This document shows, one piece after another, positions 1 through 9,303 of a stretch of 64,000 nt of DNA. Position 1 is the first letter of the stretch. The number at the start of each line of letters is the position of its first letter. The translations under genes and the position numbers were made by a program. The notes beneath the pieces are model-generated. The model saw only the letters and a list, made by a program, of their open reading frames with translations, was not told the DNA's origin and made no database searches. The DNA is from Candidatus Competibacteraceae bacterium (GTDB lineage: Bacteria; Pseudomonadota; Gammaproteobacteria; Competibacterales; Competibacteraceae). The stretch spans positions 1,302,001 through 1,366,000 of the forward strand of contig JADJQQ010000001.1 in assembly GCA_016712625.1 (NCBI GenBank). The letters are read 5' to 3'.

Positions 1-1780
1 GCTGGCCTTGCTCAGCGACAGGTCGGCGCGGGCGTCGGCCGGATTGGTGTCGGTGCCGGTGTTGTTGCCGGGCGTGGGGTCGGTGACGCCGGCCGGCGGA
101 CTGACCGTGGCGGTGTTGACCAGGGACACGATCGGACCGGCGGGGGCGGTGCCGGTGAGGGTGAAGGTGACGCTGTCGCCGCTGGGCACGGTGACCAGGG
201 CGTCGATGTTGCCGGTGCCGCTGGCAATCCCGCAAACCGCGCCGGCCCGACGGGGCGCAGGTCCAGGCGAAGCCGGCCAGTTGAACGGGCACGGTGTCCT
301 GCACCCGGGCGTTGGTGGCGTCGCTCGGTCCGGCGTTGTTGACGGTAATCGTGTAGGTCAGCGGCTGGCCCGGCACGTAGGGTTCGGCGTGCTGGCCTTG
401 CTCAGCGACAGGTCGGCGCGGGCGTCGGCCGCTGGACGGGGCGCAGGTCCAGGCGAAGCCGGCCAGTTGAACGGGCACGGTGTCCTGCACCCGGGCGTTG
501 GTGGCGTCGCTCGGTCCGGCGTTGTTGACGGTAATCGTGTAGGTCAGCGGCTGGCCCGGCACGTAGGGGTTCGGCGTGCTGGCCTTGCTCAGCGACAGGT
601 CGGCGCGGGCGTCGGCCGGATTGGTGTCGGTGCCGGTGTTGTTGCCGGGCGTGGGGTCGGTGACGCCGGCCGGCGGACTGACCGTGGCGGTGTTGACCAG
701 GGACACGATCGGGCCGGCGGGGGCGGTGCCGGTGAGGGTGAAGGTGACGCCGCCGCCGCTGGGCACGGTGACCAGGGCGTCGATGTTGCCGGTGCCGCTG
801 GCGGTGGCGCAAACCGCGCCGGCGCTGGCCGGGGCGCAGGTCCAGGCGAAGCCGGCCAGTTGAACGGGCACGGTGTCCTGCACCCGGGCGTTGGTGGCGT
901 CGCTCGGTCCGGCGTTGTTGACGGTAATCGTGTAGGTCAGCGGCTGGCCCGGCACGTAGGGGTTCGGCGTGCTGGCCTTGCTCAGCGACAGGTCGGCGCG
1001 GGCGTCGGCCGGATTGGTGTCGGTGCCGGTGTTGTTGCCGGGCGTGGGGTCGGTGACGCCGGCCGGCGGACTGACCGTGGCGGTGTTGACCAGGGACACG
1101 ATCGGGCCGGCGGGGGCGGTGCCGGTGAGGGTGAAGGTGACGCTGTCGCCGCTGGGCACGGTGACCAGGGCGTCGATGTTGCCGGTGCCGCTGGCAATCC
1201 CGCAAACCGCGCCGCCCGACGGGGCGCAGGTCCAGGCGAAGCCGGCCAGTTGAACGGGCACGGTGTCCTGCACCCGGGCGTTGGTGGCGTCGCTCGGTCC
1301 GGCGTTGTTGACGGTAATCGTGTAGGTCAGCGGCTGGCCCGGCACGTAGGGGTTCGGCGTGCTGGCCTTGCTCAGCGACAGGTCGGCGCGGGCGTCGGCC
1401 GGATTGGTGTCGGTGCCGATGTTGTTGCCGGGCGTGGGGTCGGTGACGCCGGCCGGCGGACTGACCGTGGCGGTGTTGACCAGGGACACGATCGGACCGG
1501 CGGGGGCGGTGCCGGTGAGGGTGAAGGTGACGCTGCCGCCGCTGGGCACGGTGACCAGGGCGTCGATGTTGCCGGTGCCGCTGGCGGTGGCGCAGCTCGC
1601 GCCGGCGCTGGCCGGGGCGCAGGTCCAGGCGAAGCCGGCCAGTTGAACGGGCACGGTGTCCTGCACCCGGGCGTTGGTGGCGTCGCTCGGTCCGGCGTTG
1701 TTGACGGTAATCGTGTAGGTCAGCGGCTGGCCCGGCACGTAGGGGTTCGGCGTGCTGGCCTTGCTCAGCGACAGGTCGGC
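1..1780. repeat. Near-identical 390-393 bp tandem repeats coding DUF11 modules
   Basis: On the minus strand the unit begins with codons for ADLSLSKAS. Unit starts lie at 1780, 1387, 997, 604, 417 and 27, giving lengths 393, 390, 393, 187, 390 and a partial one. Full units differ at only a handful of positions, mainly in a block coding GAVCATA versus a shorter GLRDCQR-like variant, and in one silent or conservative change near each unit's middle. The 187 bp unit lacks about 206 bp with its junction near 430. One G is missing at 380-383 compared with other units and one extra G is present at 244-245. Such similarity points to recent duplication or gene conversion, or to a collapsed repeat in the assembly. 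Confidence 0.9.
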
Positions 1781-4627
1781 GGTAGTGCTTAGCGGTGTGG
1801 AAACGGTCGCTGTGTTTGAACCTGCGTCAGGATCGGGTGTGGTCGAGGATACCGAGGCGCTATTCTCTATCGGTACAGCTCCACTGTAATCAGCCGGCAC
1901 CAGATAAGTAGCCGTGATGACGCGATTTTCTCCGGCGGGCACTGTACCCAAAGCGCACGGAAACGCCGTGGTGCACGCAGTGCTGTTAGCGATGAAAGTC
2001 AAACCTGCTGGCGTCGGGTCGGTTACTGTCACTCCCGTTGCATTGGAAGGGCCATTGTTGGTGACTGTAATGGTATAGATCAGATTTGACCCTCGGATCG
2101 CGGTTGCCGGCCCAGTTTTGCTAATGCTCAAATTGGCGCTCGGCGTCAAGGTGTCGGTATCGCTATTGTTCGCTGAGCTTGGGTCGGAAGTGCCAGGCGG
2201 TGGTATTACGCTGGCCGTGTTGATCAGCAATCCTGTCGCATCGGGTGCAACCGTACCAGTCACTGTGAATACAACTGTTTCATTTGGCTCGACCGTAACG
2301 AGGGCGCTGATATTACCGGTTCCGCTCGCTGGCGTTGGGCACAAAGAATTACTGCCTGTCGTCGTACAACTCCAAGTCACTCCGGTCAGTTGGAGCGGAA
2401 GATTATCAGTGACCGTGGCATTCGTCGCCGTGCTTGGCCCCGCATTCGTCACCGTGATGGTGTAAGTGACGGGGGTGCCGGGTATGACTTCACTCACTCC
2501 GTTAGTCTTGGTGATGCCTAAATCCGCTATGGGTGCGATAAGCGCTGTCGAAGCCGTGGCGGTATTATTGTCGGGGACTGGATCGGGCGGCGTATCGGAG
2601 GTCAGCGTCGCTGTGTTGACAATAGGGTCTGGCGTGACGTACCCAGCGGGTACTGCTACCGTGGCGGTTATCGTCAAGCTGCTGCCCGCTGTCACAGTCC
2701 CCAAAGCGCATGGAAAGCCCGCTGCGCAGGGCGCTGTGATGCTGCTATAAGTCACCCCTGTTGGTGCGGGATCAGCTAATACAACGTTCAGGGCATCCGA
2801 AGGCCCGTTATTGCTGACGACGATTTGATATTGAACATTCGTTCCTGGAACCACTGTCGCGGGATTACTGGTTTTGCTGATGCTTAGATCCGCGCAAGCG
2901 AGCGTCGCTATGGTGGGTTGGTAGCCCGGAGACGTTAAGTCGCCATCGCTGATGGCTACTTTTGTTACTCCAGAGGTGCGGCCCACATAAGTCACGCTGG
3001 CCTGATTAGAAATAGGCGTGCACGGTGGCGGCGAGGCGATGGTCACCCTGAAGCGGAGCGTGGTGACATCCCCGACAGCCAATGCGCCTCCAGTTGTGGC
3101 GTTAGCGCCCGTGCCAAGCCGGAAAATGACATTGCCGGCGCTTACGTCGGCTTGGTCGTCGCCAGCGGTATCAGTTTTGACGCCCGCGTTAGCGCCCGCG
3201 AGAATTTGTAGGCTGCCGTTTACATAAGTGGCGTTAGCTGGAATGGGATCAGTGAGCACCACTCGGTCGGCGGGATCATTGCCGGTATTGCTGACGCTGA
3301 TATTGTATTCCAGTACGTCGCCAGGAAGAGTTTGGCCGCCGTTGAGATCAGTGACGGTTTTAATGACGTTGCCAGTAACGACGGGTTCGAAAATCTCGGT
3401 CATGAAGGTGACAACGCCAGGATAATAGAAATCACCTCCCGTTCTCAGCGTAATAATAGCGTTGGTACTGCCATTGCCTAAAATGGTCTGGCCATTGACT
3501 AATGTAACGATATCGGCGTCAAAGCCCAGCTGGTTAATATAATTTGGACTTTTGGTGGTGACATACGCCCCACCGCGGCTGATAGTTGCGTTAAAGAAAT
3601 TGGGTATTATAGTGTCACAAGTTGGGCCTGAGCCTGCTATATTGAGGGTATCACCAATACAGGTGCTCACTCCCGCGCTATTCGTTAACTGTAGGCTATC
3701 GCCATTGGTGCCTAAATCGCCTTCGTAAGCAACCACGCCGATCGCAGCGCTAAAAGTACCAATCAGCGGGGTAAGGAATCCGCTCACCGGAATACTAATG
3801 TCAGTGGGAGTATTGGTATCGACCACCGCATAGCCGTCGAAAATCGTCAGATTCCTTAGCGGCTGTGCTGGATCGCTGTAAGCCACCACCAGAGCCCAAC
3901 CGCCGTAGCTGTCGGTACCTAGACCTGCTTGAATATTAGCGACTGTATAGACGCCACCGCCAGCTGCTTGCACTAATGCGGTTACATCCACAGCACCTTG
4001 ATAGCGAGTCGGAGATAGAGGGTTATTGTCAACTTGAGTTGCCACCAGGTCGATATACCCACCGGCAGCGGGTGTGTCAAAACGCACTCTATTGCGTTGA
4101 GTGGCGTTAGGCGCTGGCTGACTGCTGCCGGCAGGGGCGCCATTCAGGCCGCCCGCGGCGGTCTCGGCGCCCCAATAAAGTTTGGCGAACTCCACTGTCG
4201 CGCCGGCCGGTAGCGTCAGCGTGGCGCTGCTGGAATTAAAGGTGGTAGCGTCGCTGTCCTGATTGACATAGGTCATGAAATTATTATTGTTATTTCTAAC
4301 ACCAAGACTAACTGCCGTAGGATTATTTTGGACGCTGGCGCAACTTGTGCGTGTGCTCCCTAGGGTGGCTGAGCAGGTCATGATGGTATTAGCCGCAAAG
4401 GTAATATCACCACGTGTGTTAAGGCTAAAATCGGGCGGCGAGAACGAGCGAACGAGACTGGAGGCGAACGCTGCCTCTCCAATCAATCCCAGCAGGATAA
4501 TTACGATATAAGCTAATGATTGCCATTTATTTTTTATTTGGACCTTCTCGCGCCCGCACCAAGCAGAAACAAAAGCAAGTGCGAAATGGGCGATTGGGTC
4601 CACCGTGCTTATTCTTGTGACTATCAT
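1..4627 (-). CDS. Large secreted DUF11-repeat surface protein (3' end outside window)
   Basis: I read this frame directly on the minus strand: it is open from an ATG at 4627 to base 1 (about 1,540 codons) and has no stop. The start has an AGGGG box 12 bases upstream. A long n-region precedes a hydrophobic segment at residues 38-55 ending in AFA, a likely signal peptidase site, so the protein should be exported. Residues about 60-400 form a Ser/Thr/Asn-rich beta domain I do not recognise by name. From about residue 410 come DUF11 (conserved repeat domain) modules, recognisable by starts such as ADLSISKT, a YTITVTNNGPS core and an NTATV end, at roughly residues 410, 577, 700, 831 and 950, then near-identical copies. 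The family occurs in large bacterial envelope or adhesin-like proteins; the role here is inferred. In the last 430 bases the DUF11 reading shifts frame three times, so the C-terminal part is unreliable. Confidence 0.8.
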   Translation of the reverse strand, partial: MIVTRISTVDPIAHFALAFVSAWCGREKVQIKNKWQSLAYIVIILLGLIGEAAFASSLVRSFSPPDFSLNTRGDITFAANTIMTCSATLGSTRTSCASVQNNPTAVSLGVRNNNNNFMTYVNQDSDATTFNSSSATLTLPAGATVEFAKLYWGAETAAGGLNGAPAGSSQPAPNATQRNRVRFDTPAAGGYIDLVATQVDNNPLSPTRYQGAVDVTALVQAAGGGVYTVANIQAGLGTDSYGGWALVVAYSDPAQPLRNLTIFDGYAVVDTNTPTDISIPVSGFLTPLIGTFSAAIGVVAYEGDLGTNGDSLQLTNSAGVSTCIGDTLNIAGSGPTCDTIIPNFFNATISRGGAYVTTKSPNYINQLGFDADIVTLVNGQTILGNGSTNAIITLRTGGDFYYPGVVTFMTEIFEPVVTGNVIKTVTDLNGGQTLPGDVLEYNISVSNTGNDPADRVVLTDPIPANATYVNGSLQILAGANAGVKTDTAGDDQADVSAGNVIFRLGTGANATTGGALAVGDVTTLRFRVTIASPPPCTPISNQASVTYVGRTSGVTKVAISDGDLTSPGYQPTIATLACADLSISKTSNPATVVPGTNVQYQIVVSNNGPSDALNVVLADPAPTGVTYSSITAPCAAGFPCALGTVTAGSSLTITATVAVPAGYVTPDPIVNTATLTSDTPPDPVPDNNTATASTALIAPIADLGITKTNGVSEVIPGTPVTYTITVTNAGPSTATNATVTDNLPLQLTGVTWSCTTTGSNSLCPTPASGTGNISALVTVEPNETVVFTVTGTVAPDATGLLINTASVIPPPGTSDPSSANNSDTDTLTPSANLSISKTGPATAIRGSNLIYTITVTNNGPSNATGVTVTDPTPAGLTFIANSTACTTAFPCALGTVPAGENRVITATYLVPADYSGAVPIENSASVSSTTPDPDAGSNTATVSTPLSTTADLSLSKASTPNPYVPGQPLTYTITVNNAGPSDATNARVQDTVPVQLAGFAWTCAPASAGASCATASGTGNIDALVTVPSGGSVTFTLTGTAPAGPIVSLVNTATVSPPAGVTDPTPGNNIGTDTNPADARADLSLSKASTPNPYVPGQPLTYTITVNNAGPSDATNARVQDTVPVQLAGFAWTCAPSGGAVCGIASGTGNIDALVTVPSGDSVTFTLTGTAPAGPIVSLVNTATVSPPAGVTDPTPGNNTGTDTNPADARADLSLSKASTPNPYVPGQPLTYTITVNNAGPSDATNARVQDTVPVQLAGFAWTCAPASAGAVCATASGTGNIDALVTVPSGGGVTFTLTGTAPAGPIVSLVNTATVSPPAGVTDPTPGNNTGTDTNPADARADLSLSKASTPNPYVPGQPLTYTITVNNAGPSDATNARVQDTVPVQLAGFAWTCAPSSGRRPRRPVAEQGQHAEPYVPGQPLTYTITVNNAGPSDATNARVQDTVPVQLAGFAWTCAPSGRRGLRDCQRHRQHRRPGHRAQRRQRHLHPHRHRPRRSDRVPGQHRHGQSAGRRHRPHARQQHRHRHQSGRRPRRPVAEQGQ

Positions 4628-4694
4628 TTTCTGCTTAGCCCCTAGCGCTTGGATAATCACAGCGTGCTGCGATTGCCCTAAAATGAAGCATTTA

Positions 4695-4709
4695 CGCTAA
4701 TATTTAGCG
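4695..4709. promoter_or_regulatory. Inverted repeat upstream of the DUF11 gene
   Basis: CGCTAA and TTAGCG flank a TAT centre, a 6-3-6 inverted repeat about 70 bases upstream of the DUF11 start codon in AT-rich DNA. Size and place suit a dimeric regulator's operator. No matching regulator gene lies beside it, so the assignment is inference. Confidence 0.3.
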
Positions 4710-4879
4710 AAATTATCCAATAATAACATTTCTTATTAAGCAAAGTAGAGTAGCTGAAAGGGTGTATTAAGGATTGATGCGTAAGTTGGTCATTATGCTA
4801 TTGGTTTTTAATGAAATATAACAATTTGAATCGATTTGGTATAAAATGAAATGTCCGATTATTTTGCTATAATTTTATT

Positions 4880-4992
4880 CTTTTATAGGATACTGATTCA
4901 TTCACCATACACAAAATGCAGAATTTATAGCTACAAAATTGTGCATTCAGCTGAAACGCAATCAGGATCATTGATCCTTGCGCGGCTTTTTT
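4880..4992 (+). ncRNA. Candidate small RNA in the gap between two minus-strand genes
   Basis: A perfect extended -10 box (TGC then TATAAT, 4865-4873) points to a plus-strand start near 4880. About 70 bases later a bulged hairpin is built from AGCTG (4949-4953), CGCAA (4957-4961) and GGATCA (4965-4970) pairing with TGATCC, TTGCG and CGGCT (4972-4987), followed by a T run to 4992, which resembles an intrinsic terminator. No plus-strand reading frame of note starts here, and both neighbouring genes read the other way. The result would be an RNA of about 110 bases. The weak point is the pair of 3-base bulges in the stem. The same hairpin could instead be a structured barrier between the PQQ-like gene and the DUF11 gene. 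Confidence 0.3.
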
Positions 4993-5030
4993 GATAAAGC
5001 CACTTCCAAAATGGCTTGGCATCATTTCCA

Positions 5031-6029
5031 TCAAGAACCATCAATCTGGAATAGGTAATCCGTATTGTAAGTTCTTACGTGAAGCCGGTTTTCTTTCAAA
5101 AGGATATAACTCGGGCCGGATTTTAATTTTACTTGCTCGTAAATTTCACCTGTTTTCTTGTCAAGGAGATAGAGATAATCGGGTTCATCTGTAAAACCGT
5201 AACCCGTAATAATCGTATCCCCAACGATTTCAAAATTGATGGAATTAGAAACAAGTGGTTTAGTCCTCCATAATACTTTACCACTCTCTATATCAATAGC
5301 TGTGATGTAGGCGTTTAATCCCATCGATGATTTAGCATAGGTGCCATGCGCGTGAGAGACATATAAAATATTATTTTCTTCAAATGCCCAATAAATTCGC
5401 TGGTTAATAAATTCTTTTTCCTGTTCGGGGTATTGTGGCGAATAAGAATAATTAAAAAAATCGAAGCCATATCGGTATTCTCCAGAATTCGGATCTACTG
5501 AAATCAAATAGCGGTTTTGTCCAAAATTTATCCCATAAATAAGAAGAATAGTGTTTGTAAACCGAATCGCTGTTACTAGGATTTGGCCTCTAAATTTTTT
5601 AGGTATGAAATCTGGGGTATCTCCCAAACTGTTTTGAAATGGATTAGGCACATTATAGATGGGTAATGCCAGATCATTTCTTTGAAGCCATTGACTGTCA
5701 TCAGTAATGCTATTGGGTTTTTCATTGATTAATCGTAATTTCAGTCGATGAGTCGCTTGGTTATGAGTTGGGGTGAATAATTGATAGTGAAATGGTGGAG
5801 TAGGCAGTGTGATTAATCTTAGGTCTTCCCGATCAATCCAACGTGCCGCTGGATTGCCGGGCATTGCTAGCTCGCTGCCTTGAGAAGCCAGTTTGACTTG
5901 CCCTGATTGCAAAAACAGCCTGTGTTTGCTATCTAACCATCCGATTTGTTCCGCCAGCGCAGCCGAACTGGCCGATGTCGCCGCCGCTACGCATAACAGT
6001 ACGACGTTCCACCGATACGCACGCCGCAT
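5031..6029 (-). CDS. Secreted PQQ-like beta-propeller protein
   Basis: 332 residues from an ATG at 6029 with a clear AAAGGAGA ribosome site; a longer frame starting at 6071 has no such site. The N-terminus (MRRAYRW, then VVLLCVAAATSASSAALA) is a typical Sec signal peptide, so the protein acts in the periplasm or outside. Propeller blades of the PQQ-repeat type are visible, for example AYITAIDIESGKVLW near residues 250-265 and YLYLLDKKTGEIY near 300. The chain is too short for a quinoprotein dehydrogenase and no cofactor residues can be named, so a binding or scaffold role is more likely than an enzyme. It lies 32 bases after the pentapeptide gene and is clearly richer in A and T than its neighbours, a sign of different origin. 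Function unknown. Confidence 0.7.
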   Translation of the reverse strand: MRRAYRWNVVLLCVAAATSASSAALAEQIGWLDSKHRLFLQSGQVKLASQGSELAMPGNPAARWIDREDLRLITLPTPPFHYQLFTPTHNQATHRLKLRLINEKPNSITDDSQWLQRNDLALPIYNVPNPFQNSLGDTPDFIPKKFRGQILVTAIRFTNTILLIYGINFGQNRYLISVDPNSGEYRYGFDFFNYSYSPQYPEQEKEFINQRIYWAFEENNILYVSHAHGTYAKSSMGLNAYITAIDIESGKVLWRTKPLVSNSINFEIVGDTIITGYGFTDEPDYLYLLDKKTGEIYEQVKLKSGPSYILLKENRLHVRTYNTDYLFQIDGS

Positions 6030-6061
6030 TTGTTTCTCCTTTCTTTGCTGTGGTGAGTGGG

Positions 6062-6832
6062 TTAATGGCATTCACTCACTGATCCCGGTCGACAGCGCCG
6101 CCGATCCACCCAAATAGTGCTATCTAGCTTAGCGGCAGCGAATTGGGCATTGTCGGTGCGGGCGTCGGACAGCGTTGCGTCAGCCAAATCAGCGCCGCTG
6201 AAATCGACCGACAATAGATTGGCTCCATCCAGCTTGGCGCCCTGAAGCTGGGTACGAGCCAAGATCGCATTTTCTAGGACCGCCCGACTCAGGGTCGCGT
6301 GAGTGAGATCGGAATCAAGCAGATTGGCATCCGTCAATGTCGCCTGGGCCAGATTCGCCTTGCCCAGCGTTGCCCCGCTCAGATCAGCGCCAGTCAGATC
6401 AGTCTGATACAACTGCGCGCCGCTCAGATCAGCGCCACGCAGGTTGGCCTGCGTCAACACCGCGCGCTCTAACCGAGCGCTCGCCAGGTTCGCGCCGACG
6501 AAGATCGCTTTTTCCAACTTGGCTGACACCAAACGTGTGTTGGTCAAGGTTGCCTGGCTAAGATCCACTCCACTTAAAACGGCATTGCCTAAATCGGCGC
6601 TGTCGAGACGCGCTCTGTTGAGCTTGGCATTGCTGAGATTGATTTGAGTCAGTACCGCGCCCCTTAAATCCGCGCCGCTCAAATCGACGCCCTGCTTGTC
6701 GCAACGCAGCCAATTGACCCGCCGCATGGGCGGGTCTTCGCAGGCGCTCCAGGCGTTGAGTGGCAAAGAGAGTAACGCCACCCCATAAAACGCTGAGAAC
6801 AGGCTGATCGTAAAGCGGGCGGGTCGTTTCAC
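6062..6832 (-). CDS. Secreted pentapeptide-repeat protein
   Basis: I chose the GTG at 6832, ten bases after the lon stop, because it opens a compact signal peptide (start KRPARFTIS, hydrophobic core ending LPLNAWS before ACED). That gives 256 residues. Almost all of the mature chain is A(D/N)LXX pentapeptide units such as ADLRG, ANLRG, ADLSG and ANLAQ, about 30 in a row, which fold as a right-handed four-sided beta-helix. The last residues (CRPGSVSECH) add Cys residues. Cytoplasmic relatives mimic DNA and protect gyrase, but an exported copy cannot do that, so the role is open; structural or binding. The close spacing suggests co-transcription with lon and the PQQ-like gene. Confidence 0.75.
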   Translation of the reverse strand: MKRPARFTISLFSAFYGVALLSLPLNAWSACEDPPMRRVNWLRCDKQGVDLSGADLRGAVLTQINLSNAKLNRARLDSADLGNAVLSGVDLSQATLTNTRLVSAKLEKAIFVGANLASARLERAVLTQANLRGADLSGAQLYQTDLTGADLSGATLGKANLAQATLTDANLLDSDLTHATLSRAVLENAILARTQLQGAKLDGANLLSVDFSGADLADATLSDARTDNAQFAAAKLDSTIWVDRRRCRPGSVSECH

Positions 6833-6842
6833 AAGTAGGCTC

Positions 6843-9269
6843 TCATGACGTGGGCTCCGAGCTGAACACCAAATCGGCCACCTGCTCGAATCGTTCGACA
6901 AAGTGGATCGTCAATCCTTCCTTAATATAATCGGGCAACTCTTCAACATCGCCACGGCAGGCTTCCGGCAGAATCAGTTCATGAATGGCGACGCGGCGGG
7001 CAGCAATCACTTTTTCGCGAATGCCGCCCACCGGCAATACCAGTCCGGTCAAGGTCAGTTCGCCGGTCATCGCTAACGGCCGGGGCGGTTGCTGGCCGCG
7101 CGCGAGCGACAACAAGGCGGTGGCGATGGTAATGCCAGCGCTGGGGCCATCCTTGGGCGTCGCCCCTTCTGGAACGTGCAGATGAACGAAGGCTTCGTCG
7201 AAGAATTTCGGATCAGCCTGATACTCGTCTAAATGGGAACTGATATAGCTATAGGCGATGTTAGCCGACTCTTGCATCACCTCGCCCAAGCGGCCCGTCA
7301 GTTTGAAACCCCGGTTCTTGGTGTGAACCCGCGTGGCTTCAATATTGAGCGTGGCTCCACCCATCGCGGTCCACGCCAACCCGGTGATGACTCCAACGCC
7401 AGACATTGGCGTTTCCGGCTTGAACGGCGGTTTCCCCAGATAATCATCCAGTCTCGTCACATCGACCACAATCGGGCCTTCGCGGCCTTGGACGATTTCC
7501 ACCGCGATCTTGCGCACGATCCGGCCTAACTGCTTTTCCAAATTGCGCACGCCGGCTTCGCGGGCGTAACCCTCGATAATTTGACGCAACGCCGCGTCAT
7601 CAAGCTGGATGCGGTCGCGCTCCAATCCACTGCGTTCCAACAATTTTGGCCACAAGTGATTGCGGGCGATTTGCACCTTTTCGTCGGTGATGTAGCCAGA
7701 CAGCCGAATGGCCTCCATGCGGTCGAGCAGCGGCCCCGGAATGGTGTCGAGCTGGTTGGCGGTGCAGATGAACAGCACCTTGGACAGATCAAAGCGCACG
7801 TCGAGGTAATGATCCAGAAACTCGGTGTTCTGTTCTGGATCGAGCACTTCCAGCAGGGCGGATGCCGGATCGCCTCGAAACGACGCGCCGATTTTGTCGA
7901 TTTCGTCCAGCATGATGATTGGGTTGGCGGTCTTCGACTCTCGCAGCGCCTGGATGAATTTGCCCGGCAGCGCGCCGATATAAGTGCGGCGATGGCCCTT
8001 GATTTCGGCCTCGTCGCGCATTCCGCCCAGACTGAAACGATAAAATTTGCGATCCAAAGCGTCGGCCACCGACCGCCCAATCGAGGTTTTGCCGACGCCC
8101 GGTGGGCCGACCAGCAAAATAATCGAACCACCGACTTGCCCTTTCAGTGCGCCGACCGCCAGAAATTCGATGATACGATCCTTAACGTCTTCTAGCCCGT
8201 CGTGGTCGCGATCCAGAATTTCACGGCCGTGCCGGAGATCCAGATTGTCGGTGGAATAAACTCCCCACGGCAATTCGGTTATCACATCCAGATAGTTGCG
8301 GGTGACGGCGTATTCCGGGGAGCCGGTTTCCAGAATCGACAGCTTCTCCAATTCTTCCTCAATCCGCTTCATGGCGGCTTCGGGAACTGTTTTGGTCGCC
8401 AGCCGCTCGCGGAATCGGTCGGCATCAGCCGTGCGGTCGTCCTTGGCGAGACCGAGTTCCTGCTGGATCGTTTTGAGCTGTTCGCGCAGGAAAAACTTGC
8501 GCTGGTGCTCGCTCATCTTTTCCTCGACCTGCTTGCGAATCTGCGTCTGGAGTTTGGCGACCTCCAATTCCTTCTTGATCAGCACGATCACTTTTTTCAT
8601 CCGCTCCAGGATCGGCGCGGTGGCGAGGATTTCCTGCAATTCTTCCTTGGTCGCCGTCGTGAGACTCGCGGCGAAATCGGCCAACGGCGAGGGATCGTTG
8701 GTGTTGAAACGATTGAGAAAAAACTTCAATTCTTCGGAATACAAAGGATTGAGCGGGATCAATTCCTTAAGGGTATTGATTACCGCCAGCGAGTAGGCGC
8801 GCAGTTCCTCGGGGTCCGCTTGATCTTGCTCGCTCAAGTAGTCAACCTGAACGTGGTAGGGCGGCGTGCTGGACAGCCACTGTTCGATGCGAAACCGCTT
8901 CAAGCCTTGGGCAATGAATTGCAGGCGGCCCTCGTTGCGAGCCAACTGATGCATCCGCGCCACGGTGCCGATTAAATGGAAATCCTCGGGACCCGCTTTT
9001 TCGGTGCTGTCGGTCTTAACCAACACCAGGCCGATCATATGCTGTTCGCGGTTGGCGGCCGCTTCGATGGTCGGCAGCCACGGCTCTTCATTGAGCAGCA
9101 GCGGTAACGCCTGAGCCGGGAAAAACGGCCGTTCCGACAGGGGCAGCAGATATAAGGTGTTGGGCAGAATATCGGCGGCGGCAACGATGTTGCTGGCGGA
9201 TGTCGCGCTCGCCTCTTCTTCCGGCATCACTTCCGCTTCAAGGGCTTCGACTTCATGGTCGGTCATCAT
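6843..9269 (-). CDS. lon: ATP-dependent Lon protease
   Basis: 808 residues, the usual size of LonA. An N-terminal substrate-binding domain (about 35-230) and coiled coil are followed by the AAA+ module with Walker A GPPGVGKT at 388-395 and Walker B IIMLDEID at 451-458, then the protease domain with catalytic Ser710 (KDGPSAG) and Lys753 (GGIREKV), 43 residues apart as in the E. coli enzyme. Lon degrades misfolded and short-lived regulatory proteins in the cytoplasm. Two adjacent ATG codons begin the frame; the first is used here. It is the first gene of an apparent operon with the two secreted proteins downstream. A sigma32-like promoter lies upstream. Confidence 0.97.
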   Translation of the reverse strand: MMTDHEVEALEAEVMPEEEASATSASNIVAAADILPNTLYLLPLSERPFFPAQALPLLLNEEPWLPTIEAAANREQHMIGLVLVKTDSTEKAGPEDFHLIGTVARMHQLARNEGRLQFIAQGLKRFRIEQWLSSTPPYHVQVDYLSEQDQADPEELRAYSLAVINTLKELIPLNPLYSEELKFFLNRFNTNDPSPLADFAASLTTATKEELQEILATAPILERMKKVIVLIKKELEVAKLQTQIRKQVEEKMSEHQRKFFLREQLKTIQQELGLAKDDRTADADRFRERLATKTVPEAAMKRIEEELEKLSILETGSPEYAVTRNYLDVITELPWGVYSTDNLDLRHGREILDRDHDGLEDVKDRIIEFLAVGALKGQVGGSIILLVGPPGVGKTSIGRSVADALDRKFYRFSLGGMRDEAEIKGHRRTYIGALPGKFIQALRESKTANPIIMLDEIDKIGASFRGDPASALLEVLDPEQNTEFLDHYLDVRFDLSKVLFICTANQLDTIPGPLLDRMEAIRLSGYITDEKVQIARNHLWPKLLERSGLERDRIQLDDAALRQIIEGYAREAGVRNLEKQLGRIVRKIAVEIVQGREGPIVVDVTRLDDYLGKPPFKPETPMSGVGVITGLAWTAMGGATLNIEATRVHTKNRGFKLTGRLGEVMQESANIAYSYISSHLDEYQADPKFFDEAFVHLHVPEGATPKDGPSAGITIATALLSLARGQQPPRPLAMTGELTLTGLVLPVGGIREKVIAARRVAIHELILPEACRGDVEELPDYIKEGLTIHFVERFEQVADLVFSSEPTS

Positions 9270-9303
9270 TCATTTCTCGCGGCTAAAGGGAAATTTAAAC
9301 CCT

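Noticed and set aside
1..1780. CRISPR array
   Set aside because: The repeats are 390 bp, head to tail without spacers, and code protein.
8..1792. Long plus-strand open frame of 594 codons over the DUF11 repeats
   Set aside because: It is a shadow of the repeated GC-rich coding sequence: the composition is nearly all Gly, Ala, Arg and Val with no family pattern, while the minus strand reads as clean DUF11 modules.
6062..6832. Qnr-like fluoroquinolone resistance protein
   Set aside because: A clear signal peptide exports it, so it cannot protect gyrase in the cytoplasm, and the family-specific loops are missing.
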